Part shown: positions 12,501-28,826 of the stretch, piece by piece
How the letters are laid out: each line of letters starts with the position of its first letter
Numbering within the stretch: position 1 is the first letter of the stretch
Origin: Galaxea fascicularis
Taxonomy: Eukaryota; Cnidaria; Anthozoa; Scleractinia; Euphylliidae
DNA length: 64,000 bases
Direction of reading: 5' to 3'
NCBI GenBank assembly: GCA_948470475.1
Contig: OX419342.1
Coordinates: 583,701-647,700 of the forward strand
Notes under the pieces: model-generated
Databases searched by the model: none
Told to the model about the DNA's origin: nothing
The model's input: the letters and a program-made list of their open reading frames with translations, nothing else
Position numbers and translations under genes: made by a program

Positions 12501-15500
12501 TGAAATCCAGGGTGCCCAGCATATACGTTCGGTGCTAAAACTAATATTTCGAGGCCACCCAAAAGCAAAAGTAAGTTGCCAGAGGTGACCAGGCGCAGCT
12601 AGAACACAGCTCTGAATAAACGTCTGACCACATTTTTGTTTTGTCTAACCCAAACAGAGACTTGGTCAGACATACCATATGTCCTTTTGAGAGAGAAAAA
12701 TTATTTCCAGCCCTGGGGTTATGGTTCTCAGTAGTGGACATTTATTTACCTCACCAGGTCAGTAAATATCCACCACTGTTCACCTCCACTGCAGTGAATA
12801 ATAGTCAAATACTATTAAAAGTTTTGCATCACACTGAAGCAAACTGTGTGAGGGCAGGGATGGGTGGTTGGGTGGGTGTGGATCTTTGCTTGAAAAGAAC
12901 CTGCTGTACCTTAAGAATCTTGGATACTGTCCCACTATATACATAATGTTTGAGGCAATAATTGCCTTATTGTCCTTTCCTCGTTTGATCTCACACAGAC
13001 CAAGAAGATCCTGCCAAGCAAAAATAATTAACAAAGTCAATGCTAAATGTGTACTACTTGCATCATATTTTTTAGACTACTTCAAGAAATTTCTGTACAA
13101 GTAGTACTGTTCATGTGAAAAATGTTTTCTTGGTGTTCTACGTGATATCCTGAGTCAGCTTTTTGAATAATTAATTTGATTTCAAATTGATTTTCCCCAT
13201 ATATGGTCAAAAATGTGACAGTAATGCCACAAAGGGAATGTGCATCAGGGAAGTTTAAATTTGTTACATGTGGGTAAATTGGATTGGCACCTGTGGCTAT
13301 GCTAGAGAACTGTTACTAAGTCAATACCCAATATGTCATTATGAAATTTAAGAAACCAGAAAAAAAAAAGGAAAACGTTTCATAAATTTCCAACTGAAAT
13401 TACTCCTTACAATAAATTATTAAGTTAAGCTACCTTGATTACGGTGACCAGGAATCTTTTCTCATCCTCTTCATGCATCGCTCCGCTAATTGAACCAACT
13501 GCCCAGCACAGCTGTAGAGTTACATGAAGAATTGAATTATTCTTCCTTTCTTTGTCAAAACAGAAAAGGGTCTTGAACATCCTAAGCAACCCTCAAAAGA
13601 TGTTCAACATTACAGTTTCAACACATTTCAAATTACTTTCCCCGAAAAATCTCTTACAGCCTTGGGTTAACATGGTGACCACACATTTCCAAACTGTAAT
13701 AATTCCCTTGCCAACAGAAACACTTAAAATATGTAGCCTATTCTGAAGAAACAGACATACCGGTATTATTTGGAAATTCAACCCTAAACAATAATGTTAT
13801 CATCCAAATGCTGCCCCCTTAAAACCTTAAAAAGAAAAACAAAGAGGATACCGTGTTTAGGTTCTTCCAGGACCATTCACTGCCGTTAACTTGATTCTGA
13901 AGTTTTTCTGTCATTATCCTCTCTGTGTCCTGATAATCCAAATGTGTTAGGTACACTGTAATTCCACAAAAAATCCACCCATCAGTCAAGTGAAAATTAT
14001 TTATCAATAAACAGTTCCTCACACACATCACTCACCCAAAGTTTCTCTCATATTCTTGTACAAGTTGATAGCATCTGTGTCCTTCATAAACTCTCTCACA
14101 ACTTCACCTTGGTCATTTTCAACAACAAGCACCTAAACCATTATAACAAATTTTAGTTTTGCATAAGATGTACATGTAAAAAACTTGGCAGAGTAGAACA
14201 TAAAATAAAAGAAATTTTAAACATGTGTCAATGACACAACATTAATTGACTTTTGAAACAAATAACATTCTGAATACAAAAAAATTTAATAAGCTACCTG
14301 CATTGTATAACCCCCTTAGAAGTGATTAGCGTAAAATTTATCCTTGTGATATCAACACTTTATAAAACAGAATGGTGAGGATCACTCAAGATGAATTTCC
14401 TTGATATTTTAACAACTTCTCCCCATAACTTCCATAGGAAATGTGTAGGGGCAACAAATAAAAATTTAAATGGATAAGATGCTGGGTTCAGACTGTTTTC
14501 ACTAACCTCTTCTGGTTTTGCCATTCTAGCAATCATGATGAGTCGCACCTGATTTCAGAAAAAAAAAAAAAAAGACAATATGACAGCCAATGTTAAGTTT
14601 AAGTCATGTTTGCTAACATGCTCTGTATGTACTCCTATCCCTTCGGAAAACTACCTTCCACTGAGTTACGTTCAGACAGAAGCACACCCAAAGTTGCCAA
14701 CAATGGTCAGAATGTGAACAACAAGTAATCAAAAACTGTCTTGTGCCACCAAGAAAGTACACTGTTTTGTGAGCTTAGTGTTCAAAACTATTTCGGCTTG
14801 AAGATATTAGCGCTTGAGTGCTACTCTGTATTTGAGGGTAAATAGAGTTTCTTGATTGATTGATTGATTGATTGACCCTCCCCAACAGTTCCAAAATAAC
14901 CCAGCTAGAACATTTTCATGTAAATATCAAAATTAATAATATATCTAACCTTTGGACTTTGTGTAAAGAATTTATCTAGTGTGGTCTCAAAACCATGAAC
15001 AGGTACAACCCTCAGTAATACTTTGCACTCCAACAAGTTATTCCATGCACAACAATTCATGTTCAAAAATTCTTTGAACTCGCTCTTAAAAGATAGGAGG
15101 ATAAGGCAAAGCCCACTTACTTTGGATAAAACTGAGAGATACATTTGTCTTCTTGGTGGGATCTGCTGTGACTGAGAAGTGCCAATCAAAAGTGGAGTGC
15201 TTGAAGGGAATGGATTTTCACGATACAGATCTGATGCTAGAGCATTCCAGTATTCTAAGCAAATCTTGAAAATCTCTGTCTCCTCCACTTCTGAGATAAG
15301 GACAAGGTAATGAAGAGCCTGTACAAAGTCAAATTATAAGAAAGGAGGTTGGAGGTAAGAAAGGAGGTAAGATGAAGAAACAACGTATGAAAAATTTCAC
15401 ATTTGTTTATCTAAAGTAGTATTTCCAGCTTTACTACTAACCTCCAGCAATGTGGTGTTGAGTTCCTCCTACCATGGAAAAAAAAGGAAATTTTAAATAC

Positions 15501-18500
15501 AATCAATTTCACTAATTCAAACTAACCTTAAACCTAGAAAATGTTTTTATACCTTCTTCTCAACCAGCTGGCCGTGCTCCTTTAAGAATGTACAGAGAAA
15601 TAGACTCAAATTCTGAATAAACTTCTGCTCATCATCCTTGCCATTTGCATAAGCATCTTTGATGTTGATTGTCAAAGGAAGCATCTATTACAGAAAAAAA
15701 ATATATTAATGACAAGCCAAGCAGTTGCAAGGATTAAAACATCCCTACCTACTGAGTGACTCACATCAGGTTATACCCAGCTGTACGGAAACCAGCCATT
15801 GATAACAATGCACAATTCTGTAACATACCATTGTTGCACTAAGAAATATTTAGTACCACTGTAACCAGAGACAAGATAGATCAAACAATTTTATGGTTAC
15901 TTCCAGATAAAAAATGGCGAAGCTTGATTTCTTTTAAATTTGGAAAGCTGATGATACTCAACAACAATTTTGCATTCTGTTAGCCCCAGGTACATGTTAA
16001 ACAACAAATCAAACCAACCTTGAAAGGTGAACATTTCTCCTTGTTGTGCATGCAGTATTGGAAATAAATTAACAAAGTCGTACACTTGCCTGTTTTAACT
16101 GTGCCATAGTCAAGGTAAACAGCACAACAAATTGCTCATCATATTGATTTGCACCAATACCAGCTGTGGTTTTAAAATGAATATAGATAAAAGTAATATA
16201 AATGTTGTGGTTTAAATTTTTTTTAACCAGTTTGATTTATATTTTCCTTTGTTTCGGATTATGGCATTGAATTTAATGCAAAGGAAAATAAAAATTAAAC
16301 TGATTTAAAAAAAATTAAACAACAAAATAAAAAGCCACAACGTAAACAGCTGTTTATTATCACATTGTTATTTCACTTATAACGTTGATATTTCCTTAAG
16401 CTGTCAACTTCATCTAAACTGAATGAATAGTTCTGCAAGTTGATACTACACTTAAGTTTCACTGTGATAACATGTCTGTCCCAAATAGTAAGCATTACCT
16501 CCATGGGAGGTGTTGGTTTCCATTCTACACTAAGTTCAGTTCCAAAGGGTTTAACATAATCATCATCAAGGTAGTGGGATTTGGTTTTAACCTTAAGAAA
16601 ATACACACCAAGAGGCATGCATCAGTAAATACTTAGAAAAACAAATAACTAAATAGACACTTACCAACTTCAGTGAGGCACTTTAATGTCACATTTCTAA
16701 ACATAGGTACATTAAGGAACTGCAGACAGAGGAGAATAAGAAAAAGGCTCACTTCACTGAAAAGATGTACCATAAACAAGGACAAAAAGTCATTTAAATT
16801 TTGTGAGAATAAACTGACTTGATTACCTTGTACACAAGTGTGCTTATAAGCTGAGTTTCAAAAATGTACCCAAGGGGAATCCAGTTAAGAAAACGCAACA
16901 GTGTCTGGAAAACAATAAAAAGTTTTAAGGCTGTTGATTTTTCGTTATTTTTTCACTCTGCTCTGGAAATCTTAAAGCATTACACTTCATTATTAGTACC
17001 AGTGAGCTCTGCATTGATGTCGCTGAACACATACCTCTAAAGTTGCACCTATCAGGGTGACATTTTGAGAGTTCTCCTAAAAGGAAAACAATAAAATATT
17101 GTAAAACCTCTGGTGTGTGCAACAGTACCCCAAACACCATCTATGTGATTTGTAATAACCAACTGCAATACAAATTTTATTCCCAGGTGCAATGTTATTG
17201 AAAAATGACACTATACATGTAGGTAAAACCATGAGTTTAAACAAGACGTATACCGGTAATAGTAGTGATAATAATAATAACATTTACTTATTATTATTAT
17301 TAAACTTGTCATCATATTTTTAAGTAATGGAAGTGGTATGACAAATAAAACATGTTTCTTTTAACTTACCATGACAAACTGGCAAAGAGTAAAAATCTGT
17401 GAAAACTCACTGCACATACTGAAAAGTAAAAATTCACATAATTCAAAGAATGTCTTGAATCAAATAATGTTTTATGATACACTGATGATTTGCACAAAAG
17501 AGTTATTTTACATTATGTGTCTCAATAATTTACGATAACAATCTCAAGATACTGAAGACAGCTCGATGCATGCCTCATGTTTCTCACTGTAAATATGACA
17601 AAGCAGTGATTAAATTAAGTTCACTCTTACCTATCTTTCAAGTGCTTTGCCTTTGCTTGAGTCATCTGTCCACTGGAGAAGTCAAAAACCTCCTCACTGA
17701 AAATAAGGAAAACAAGTTGTTAAAAAATCACTTGATTGAGAAAAAAAAAGGTGAAAAACTGGGGTAAAAAATCAACATAGCATAGCTCAAGGAAGTTCCT
17801 AACCAACTATTTACAGAAAAATCCCTTAATCTTGGAGGAAGACTTGTTGCATTCTTTAATGTCTCAAGAAAATTATATAATTCAATTATCTTTGCAATCA
17901 GAAGTGAGCAGTTTACTACAATTTGCATGAATAACAGGAATGCCAAACAAAGAACTTTTAGCACTAACCTGACAGTTCCTCCAATAGAATTCAGGGCTGA
18001 CATTATAGCAAAATAGCATAATTTGACAGACCAAAAACAACAGCAATCTCTGGGTACCTTTGACATTCTCCCACCTCCTCTAAAACTAACTAATATATAT
18101 CTCCACAAAAATTGAAGTTACCTGAGCAGTTTAAGAATCACCATGTTATTTTGACAGAGGGACTCATTTGCTTTGCTGGCACCAACTATATCACTGACAA
18201 ATGTTGGCCACTTCTTTGGCCACTCATGCTTCAATATCTGATGGATAAGATATAAAATTAACATGATCCATCATTGTATGAAACCAAGAAATAACCATGC
18301 TCAAGAAAAACATTTTAAAAATTTAAAACAAGTTTCCCACACAATTGAACACTTCTAAAGTCACTATTAATAGCAAATGTCTATCTAGAAAAAAGTAAAC
18401 AAATAAGGAGGAAGACTTCATATATGAAAACGCCCACAGTTGATTTTACCCCACTTTAAATCCGGGTATCAGTTGACAAGGCACTAGAATAGAACAAAGA

Positions 18501-19623
18501 ACCCCAACTTTCTTTGGCTGTCCGCCAAATTTTCAATGAGGTAAACAAATTATGGACACACCTGCTTCCAACCCACCGACAGTATCCAGTTGACAAACCA
18601 GCATCATAATATCCAAAATTTGCATCAGTTTGAGCTTCAATAACCACAGATCTTGTCCAAACACAAACAAAGAAACCACTGCCACAATATTTTCAGTCAA
18701 GATTATCCAGAAGAATTGAAACCGCTTCATTTTCCAAATATGAATATTTTGGCGGGAATCACCCTTCCATAGAACGAAAGTGTCACCAATACGTACCTCC
18801 ACCAAAATCATGTTCAATTTTCCAATGTAGGTCTTCTCTTTCTACATAAAACAACATTAAAGGAATAACAATTTAAGACAACGTTCATAATTATCTACAG
18901 AGACGCTAGCCCAGACAATGGTTCAAACACACGCAACAAAAGCTGAACGTAAGCTCATTTGATAACAAACCTCCAAAGCTTCAGCTTCCGAAGAAATTTT
19001 TATTATCAGGCCCACGATGTATTTCTTAATACCTGAAAGAGGAAAAATTCAAACTCTTAACTCATCCCTCTGCGGAGATTTTGTTTTTGATTTCAAATTA
19101 AGCTCAATGAAATAACAAATTTATCGTGACAGCTAATGGCAAGTTCTTATTGTAAGATTTATCCTGTACCTTCACATTGCTCAGACGGGAGGACTTTCCA
19201 GCGAGTTTTGATGACCGCTTCCAATATTTGCAGCGCAAAGTACTGTAAAACAGATGGTATTAAACAGAAAACAAAAAAGAGGACTACGAATAGTACAGTT
19301 TGTCAAACCTTTGTCTGCTGGTTGTTTGAAAATTCTAGAATTGTGTCCACTCGCGTCCAGGCGTCTGGGTGCTGTTTGAGTTGGGTTAGGATCTGGTCTG
19401 CCATTCGTTGCTGTAGAGGAAAAGGACATCTTTCCTCAAGATTCGCATTTGCATTGAATCTAGAGCTTCTACAACTCGTAAATAAATGGAAGAATGTATC
19501 AACCTGCGGTCCATGAGCCATGTAAAAACATGACACGACCGAGTCTAGCAAAGTTATATCGAGTTTTTGCGAGAAATCCAGCAGCTGCGTGGCGTGCTCT
19601 ATGGTTGCCATTGCCGTAGGCAT
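5447..19623 (-). CDS. XPO1: Exportin-1 (CRM1), 34 coding exons
   Basis: Nuclear export receptor for leucine-rich NES cargoes, working with RanGTP. The spliced reading is 1071 aa, the length of human XPO1, and near-collinear with it. Exons, 5' to 3': 19504-19623, 19309-19410, 19170-19242, 18971-19032, 18797-18841, 18122-18238, 17631-17696, 17371-17418, 17035-17076, 16827-16904, 16665-16719, 16090-16163, 15553-15684, 15442-15468, 15121-15318, 14507-14548, 14036-14132, 13852-13955, 13434-13511, 12910-13010, 12085-12140, 11656-11735, 11491-11574, 10778-10825, 10113-10199, 9619-10032, 8372-8443, 8210-8285, 7871-7963, 7640-7771, 7181-7290, 6360-6418, 5816-5912, 5447-5593. Visible landmarks: N-terminal [12 protein letters not shown], the Ran-contacting H9-loop segment from residue 428 ([14 protein letters not shown]), the NES-groove segment [16 protein letters not shown] with Cys526 (human Cys528), and an acidic C-terminus ending PEEMQD. 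One intron uses a GC donor (15685-16089). Start chosen at MPTAMA; the in-frame Met four codons later is possible. Confidence 0.97.
6466..6625. mobile_element. MITE family A, copy 1 (AGGGCTGTCA ends)
   Basis: It starts AGGGCTGTCATTAA and ends TTAGTGACAGCCCT, an imperfect terminal inverted repeat over about 160 bp, within an XPO1 intron next to exon 32. The interior (AGCATGTTGACTTC, CAGCT, TCAA blocks) matches, in opposite orientation, the element at 23444-23607. Two copies related end to end, interior included, mark this as a real repeat family rather than a chance hairpin. Confidence 0.7.
6671..6819. mobile_element. MITE, CTGGCCCCGGTTGTTCAAA ends
   Basis: Near-perfect terminal inverted repeats CTGGCCCCGGTTGTTCAAA and TTTGAACGACCGGGGCCAG bound 149 bp. 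The interior contains repeated TATCCACTGGATA and TATCCGGTGGATA palindromes, so the element folds at two scales. It has no coding capacity and sits in an XPO1 intron. Confidence 0.75.
8682..9562. mobile_element. Non-autonomous TIR element with G/C-rich ends, in XPO1 intron
   Basis: About 880 bp between exons 27 and 26 of XPO1. The left end TGTGTGGTTCCAGAAAATAT is mirrored at the right end (ATATTTTCTGGAACCACACA). The arms continue inward through a poly-C/poly-G block and CGGAAGA. Further subterminal C-rich blocks with GGAATTTCC repeat on both sides. The interior has no transposase-like frame. Right-end sequence of the same type recurs in degraded form near 60060-60207. I could not define a target-site duplication. 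Confidence 0.65.
10497..10650 (+). mobile_element. tRNA-derived SINE fragment
   Basis: GGGTTCAATTCCCGG at about 10506 matches a tRNA B-box and T-arm. It is followed by GAGTTTGTTGGTTCTCTACTC, the AGAGAGGTTTTTCTCC block, GGTACTCCAGTTTTCCC, and CAAAAACCAACATTTCATTTG. This arrangement is one I recognise from a SINE common in cnidarian genomes. The A-box side and the 3' tail are missing or diverged, so the copy is truncated. It lies in an XPO1 intron. Confidence 0.6.
11072..11422. mobile_element. Fold-back element with two nested arm pairs
   Basis: The inner arms are 50 bp each (11181-11230 and 11281-11330) with only a few mismatches, around a 50-bp loop. Outer arms include TTTTTGCACCTGTT near 11085 and its mirror AACAGGTGCAAAGAT near 11400. 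The element lies in an XPO1 intron and has no coding capacity. Confidence 0.6.
12453..12611. mobile_element. MITE-like element, AGGCTGTGCTCTAAG ends
   Basis: The left end AGGCTGTGCTCTAAG has an imperfect mirror, CTAGAACACAGCTCTG, about 160 bp away. The interior repeats GGGCACCCAAA and GGGTGCCCAG in opposite sense. It is preceded by an (AAT)n run. It lies in an XPO1 intron. Confidence 0.5.
14775..14876 (+). repeat. SINE 3'-end remnant with (TGAT)n tail
   Basis: TATTTGAGGGTAAATAGAG followed by TTTCTTGATTGATTGATTG and further TGAT units resembles the tail of cnidarian tRNA-SINEs, whose heads look like the fragment at 10497. Only the tail half is visible here. A simple TGAT microsatellite is the alternative reading. 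Confidence 0.4.
15685..16089 (-). other. XPO1: GC-AG intron of XPO1 (intron 12)
   Basis: Exon 12 ends at codon CAG, directly followed on the minus strand by GCAAGTGTA. The next exon begins after CTGTAATAG with ATGCTTCCTTTG. The protein continues LKQ|MLPL exactly as in vertebrate XPO1, fixing the junction. No GT near the junction keeps the frame. CAG|GCAAGT is the standard strong context for GC donors. Confidence 0.85.
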
Positions 19624-21151
19624 TGGAGTAAATAGACAGATCAAGAAAAATAAATATATTCTGGATATAAACTGAAGAAATGCACGAAGGAAGCTAGAAC
19701 ACGACTTCCTCTCAACACTGCTCGAAATTTAGAACGAACACCGCGGCCAGTTTGCACCGCTTTTCCCGGTTAAACCAGTCAAGATGAGCCAAAAGCCCGG
19801 ATGTAACAGGTTTGGGTGCCTTTCTCTTTCTTTTTTCCACGAAATCTCAATCACGGGAATCATCATCTTGAAAAAAAAGGCACCCAGTTTTGTCTGTTAT
19901 TGTAAAAACATTTTTCGCGTTGGAAACATTTCAAGGACATGCTGAAGGTAAGGGCCGTAAAAATTGATGACTTCAGTTGTTCATGACCGCGATACATACT
20001 GCTGTTGTTTACTTCGTTAAAAATAGCTAGTGAAGTTTGACAGTTCAATTGCCCATTTCCGCTCTATTCATAGTAAAATTCCATTCACGAACACCACACG
20101 TGCACGACTCGAGTAAAACCTCGTCTCCATGTAATTCCTTCCCAGATCTCCCCTGTCTTTGATCTCCAAAGTGGCAATTTTTTACTTCCGGTGTTCCTCC
20201 GGAGAGCCCTCCGGAGCACATTCATGACGAAGGGGTGCAAAGACATCTGGGAAACTTTGCTTCACGAGAAGATGGCGGATAAACCATGATAGTTTTTCAC
20301 AAGTAAAGACCATAATATATCACGAAAAGAAGCGGGAAATACGACCAGCTTGTTTCGTTTGAAAAAGGTATTTCCCCATGTTACGTAACGATAAATAATG
20401 GTGAACTTGTGAAGCAGTTAAAATAAATAAATGTGTCGATAAACACGGTTGAAGGGCACATGTTGCCATGCATGTCTCCCATCAAAATTTTGTTCGAGAA
20501 TTTGGCTCGAAAATGATGAACGAAACGTTCAAAACGTTCGAAACGTCGTATGTTCTTGTGAATATTTATCCCACAATTCTGTTTTCCGGAATTCAACACC
20601 ATCTATGTAAAATAAATATACACATGATACTGTAGGTGATCGGAATCAGTCTTCAACGTAGCCATTAATGTGTGTAATTTAGTTTGACTGAAGAAATCGA
20701 TGGTGTGAGGCTGCCGTAGACAGAGTGAGAAAAGTTATTGATCACCTTGGTTCTTTGAAATGTTAGTTAGAATATTGACATTTAGATAGTATAGGTAAAA
20801 GAAATGAGCAGTTATAAAATGAACATAAAATTCGGCAATTTCATTTAATTTTGTAAACCAAGCAGGGTTAAACTTGGCGTTTTTTCAATATTTTTGCGTG
20901 CCTATGTCAAACGGTATATAAAAACTTATTTAAGCTTAACTTACTTTTCAAAGCATTCATTATTCACATTGTAAGAGACTAAGAGAATCTTAGTCAATAA
21001 ATTAGCCTCCACCTTATTGGAGTACTGATCTACACGTACATGTACTCCAAAGAAAGTGAACCCATAACAAATAATTTCCTTGTTTTCTGAGACAGATGAC
21101 ATGACAGATGCCATGTTTTTTAAGCAGGTGAATTTGTGTGTTTTTTTACAG
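19624..21151. promoter_or_regulatory. Divergent spacer between XPO1 and ZNF410-like gene
   Basis: This region should hold both promoters. Visible are a YY1-type AAGATGGCGG at 20269-20278, an ETS-type ACTTCCGG near 20185-20195 and CTCCGGAG palindromes near 20199. AAGATGGCGG is typical of start sites of housekeeping genes, so the non-coding first exon of the ZNF410-like gene may begin near 20270. The remainder is AT-rich with no recognised feature. Confidence 0.45.
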
Positions 21152-21174
21152 TTGGCATTGCTGTTCTGTTAAAG

Positions 21175-25139
<3,965 letters not shown>

Positions 25140-26600
25140 AGATGGTCCCTTAACTTTGCAGGAAATGATGTTAATGCTCTTTGATTTATAGTAGTACACA
25201 AGAACTCCAAGATGCTACCTCTGAATAAGGACATGATGAAATGGAAGAATGGCAGATTTCTCTTTCTTAAGTGCAACCACTTCAACTTTTCAATTTGTTC
25301 CCCCCCCCCCCCCCCAAAGTATTGCATAAGCATCGTTTTCAATTTGTCCGAGACTTCACCCTGAGTAGAGCTTCCAACAGAAGCGGGCTACCCCTGGAGC
25401 TCCGGTGGGTGCAAGTCATCAAGTCACTGTCCACTTGGCCAACGAACACTTTAAAAAATATATCTCTCTGGAAATGGCCACTTCTGTTGCCACAGCTACC
25501 TACCATCACAGGGGCATGCACCTGCTACAAATCTTTTTGAAAGCCTTCTGTTAGAAAACAATCATGCTTATGCAAAATTTTTGGGGGCAAACTATGTATT
25601 ACAGGAAATGTCAGTGGCACGTTGGGCAGCTTATTAGGCTTCTATTCACCCCAGTCTGGTAGCTTCACCCTTAAGACATGTAAAGTGGTGTGATTTCTGC
25701 CTACAAACACAGATCTTAACTCTGTCATAGTGCATTTGTAAGCTAATTTTAAGATGTAGTCAAGGTTCTCTCAGTTTTGTTCTTCCCTAGCTGTCCTGTG
25801 ATCATCACATCTCCAAGTTTACAACTTTCATTACTAAACATTCAGGTTTAAGCCTTAAAAGAGCAACCATTGTTTAACTTCCCCTTATGGTAACACTGCT
25901 CAATCAAACATACAGGTTGTGATCTGGTAACAAAAGGTCTTTATTGTTTAAGAAAATAATTTCTCATTACTATAGAAAATTTAATAACAGTGTGGAGAAT
26001 TTACATTCTGATAACAGGGTTGTTTTTTAAATGAGTAACTTAATTCCCTGCACCCTTGGCATTTCAACTGGTTTCACACTGCTTACTCCAGATTCTCACC
26101 CTCGGGGTTTTTAACCAGAGATAGATCGAGTTTTCAATAATATTTTGCACTGCAACAAGTAGCCTTAAGCTCTGCAAGCTTTAATCTTTACCGTGTTAAA
26201 ATAAAAGATGTTGCCTGATTTTGGCACCAGGCACTATTTGAAAAGGAGGCAGATCTAAACTGGAGACTATTCAGCTAACCAGCTGACCTTTTACTGGTAC
26301 TACGTAAATACATTTTTAAGTGCCAGGGAGCCCAGTTGGGACGTACTTTCCACACATTAACCAGCTTTTTGCAAGAGTAAACCAAGGCTTGAAATAGATC
26401 AGGCTTTAGTATGTTGCTGGTTTTATTTTGAGGATAAAACAAATTTTGAATCCTCACAAGATAGAACAAGATTGAAGGACAAGTGAGAATTTATGTTAAG
26501 CAGTGATTCCAGTACAAATCCAAAACCAGTATTATTTTATAACTGATTGTGGTGATGTACACTTGCATTTTGTCACAAAATAACCAAATACCTTTGTTAG
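25140..26600. other. 3' flank of ZNF410-like gene
   Basis: No coding exon is recognised. This should include the ZNF410 3' UTR; an AATAAA-containing TTAAAATAAAAGATG lies near 26197. A run of about 16 C lies near 25301-25316. The short open frames here have no family resemblance. Confidence 0.4.
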
Positions 26601-27903
26601 TGAACACATCTCTTCAAGTACATAAAATATCTATTTGGATTTGCACTGCAACACATTGGGGGCAAAAAGAAACTGAAACAATTAAATCAAAATAACATTT
26701 ATTTCTTTGGAACACCCAATTACTACATTTATAATTAGTTATCTTGAGAAAAAAATAGAGACCAAACCATTGTGAATATTTAATAAAAAAAGAAAATTGA
26801 ACCACAATCAATTTTAAAGTAAATGCCAAATGTGTGAAAATTTGGTAGGAATCATTTAAAGAAATATTTGGGAAAATTGAAACTGATTGAAAAAGATATT
26901 CTTTGCTGTCTGCCAGCTGCGAAAAACCAGACTTTAAAAAACCCTTTTTAAGGGAAAAAAAGTCTGGAAACATAGTCCTGGACCCAGTGCAGTACAGCAG
27001 GCACCCAGGCATGCCAAAAACTCTAGCTGGATAACGAAATCAATGATCAATTCAAAAAAAAAAAGTCTTCAACTCCAGCTTCCAGCCACTCAGAACTGCA
27101 AGAACAAACAAAAAATGATTACACAGATGCAATGTTACCTGGTGCTGAGCAATAAAATTTAAAACATTGTGTTTAATACCTTGGCATCATTCCCTGTAAA
27201 TGAACCATGTGGCACAGGGATTCTCCTTTCCCAGCATCATCTTCCTATCTCCCAACCTGATGAGAATTAACAACAACAAAAACATTCCGTTACACACAGT
27301 CACAATACAAACCATAAGAGAGGGAGGAGTGGGCCAGAAGGAAGCCAACTCACCTTCAAATGCTGTTCCTCCAGCACACTCGTCTTCATAGAACTTCCAC
27401 TACTCCAGAGACTGCCAATGTTACTCCTTACAGCTTGCCCATCAACCCCCCTTTCACTTCTCTTCCACTAACCCTAACTCAGCCCATGGGATATGAAACT
27501 GCTGCATACATGTTCTAATTCTCTACAAAGCCATAGATCTTAACTAATCACTGATATTAAATTAATGAAGGTGGCAGTATTAGGTATTTTAGGTAATAAA
27601 GATTATACTTTTTAAGTAGAAGATACACATTTCAGCATAATAAAATACCACAAAAAGTCGGATGTGTGGCTGACCTGAACCTTCTTTCTCTTTCAACTAA
27701 AATGCAGTATGAATTTGCATGTTCGAGGAAATGCCCTCTGCAGACACGTGTACATCACTGATCAACTTATGCTTTAACTTCACTTTTCAACTTTGACTGG
27801 CACTTGTTTTCATTTTTTTGATTCCGTTTTTGCCTCAAAGATTAGTCCTGCTTGGACAGCGAGTGGTTTCACACTTTTCAAACTGTCAAGATTAGAATGA
27901 AGT

Positions 27904-28660
27904 ATGCACTGTTTGCAAACATACCAATATTTAAATTAATCAAAATAGCAATATCAACTTTCATGATTCCCTTTAAATTACACAACACTAACAACTACAA
28001 AAAAATAAGTTGAGAAGTACACTTAAGGTAAACTTTATGCATGACAGAAATGCACGGCTTAATGATTAAATAAGAAACTGCGAACCTTTTTTCAGTGACC
28101 TTGAATTCAGAGACAAAAGATCTTGTGGGTGCAACGGTAGTAACTGCAGAGAGGTACGGAACATGCACTGTTGCCATTGAATAAAAATTCACGCAATATG
28201 AAGGAATATGTCAATACCTTAGTGCCTTGTGTTCACTGATAAGATCTTGCTGAAAAACGGACAGAATGCAGCATTTTTTATGAACGAAAAGAAAAATGAT
28301 AACCTTTAAGGGTCATGACCCCTTGAACTTATCCAGTGAATGTACAATGTTAGCTGTTGAGACTAAAAAAGTATGCACTGGTTGCTGCACATGAAGGAAC
28401 GAAAGTAACTAAAGAAAAATCATGAAATTAACCTGGTCAAAGGATAGTTAATTTCTTCAGAGAGAAACCGAGCCGTACTTCATCCATGTTAGTAACAAGC
28501 GCTGTAAAAATACTGAACCAGAGAATACACCACATCCACAAACTGAATTTATTTCAGAAATGTAAAGGAAAGTTGTACCTTTGTTTCAGAGACTTTAAAT
28601 CCAGAAGGAAAAACCAAGTCATTGATAGCTGTAGAGAGAGCCATGAAGCATGCACTGTTT
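27904..28660 (-). repeat. Dispersed motif GCAAACAGTGCAT in diverged units
   Basis: On the minus strand, GCAAACAGTGCAT or a close variant, followed about 25 bases later by a second ACAG, recurs near 27904, 28163, 28372 and 28649. It occurs again within each near-identical unit at 28848, 29404 and 29964. The copies between 27.9 and 28.7 kb are about 210-280 bp apart and only loosely similar outside the motif, so they look like old members of the same expanding array. Confidence 0.5.
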
Positions 28661-28826
28661 GCAAATTGCAATCAACACGGAAAAAAAAGACAAAATACCT
28701 TAATGCCTGGAGGTTATCCCATGAAAGATGAGGAGATGGTGATAGTTCAAATGGAGTTCATTGAAAGAATTGGAATTTAATTTGATCAAAACAAGGTCCT
28801 GTACGGATCGGAGAATGAGATTGCTC

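Noticed and set aside
16373..16618. 81-residue minus-strand open frame in an XPO1 intron
   Set aside because: XPO1 reads straight from exon 11 to exon 12 without it, and it resembles nothing known.
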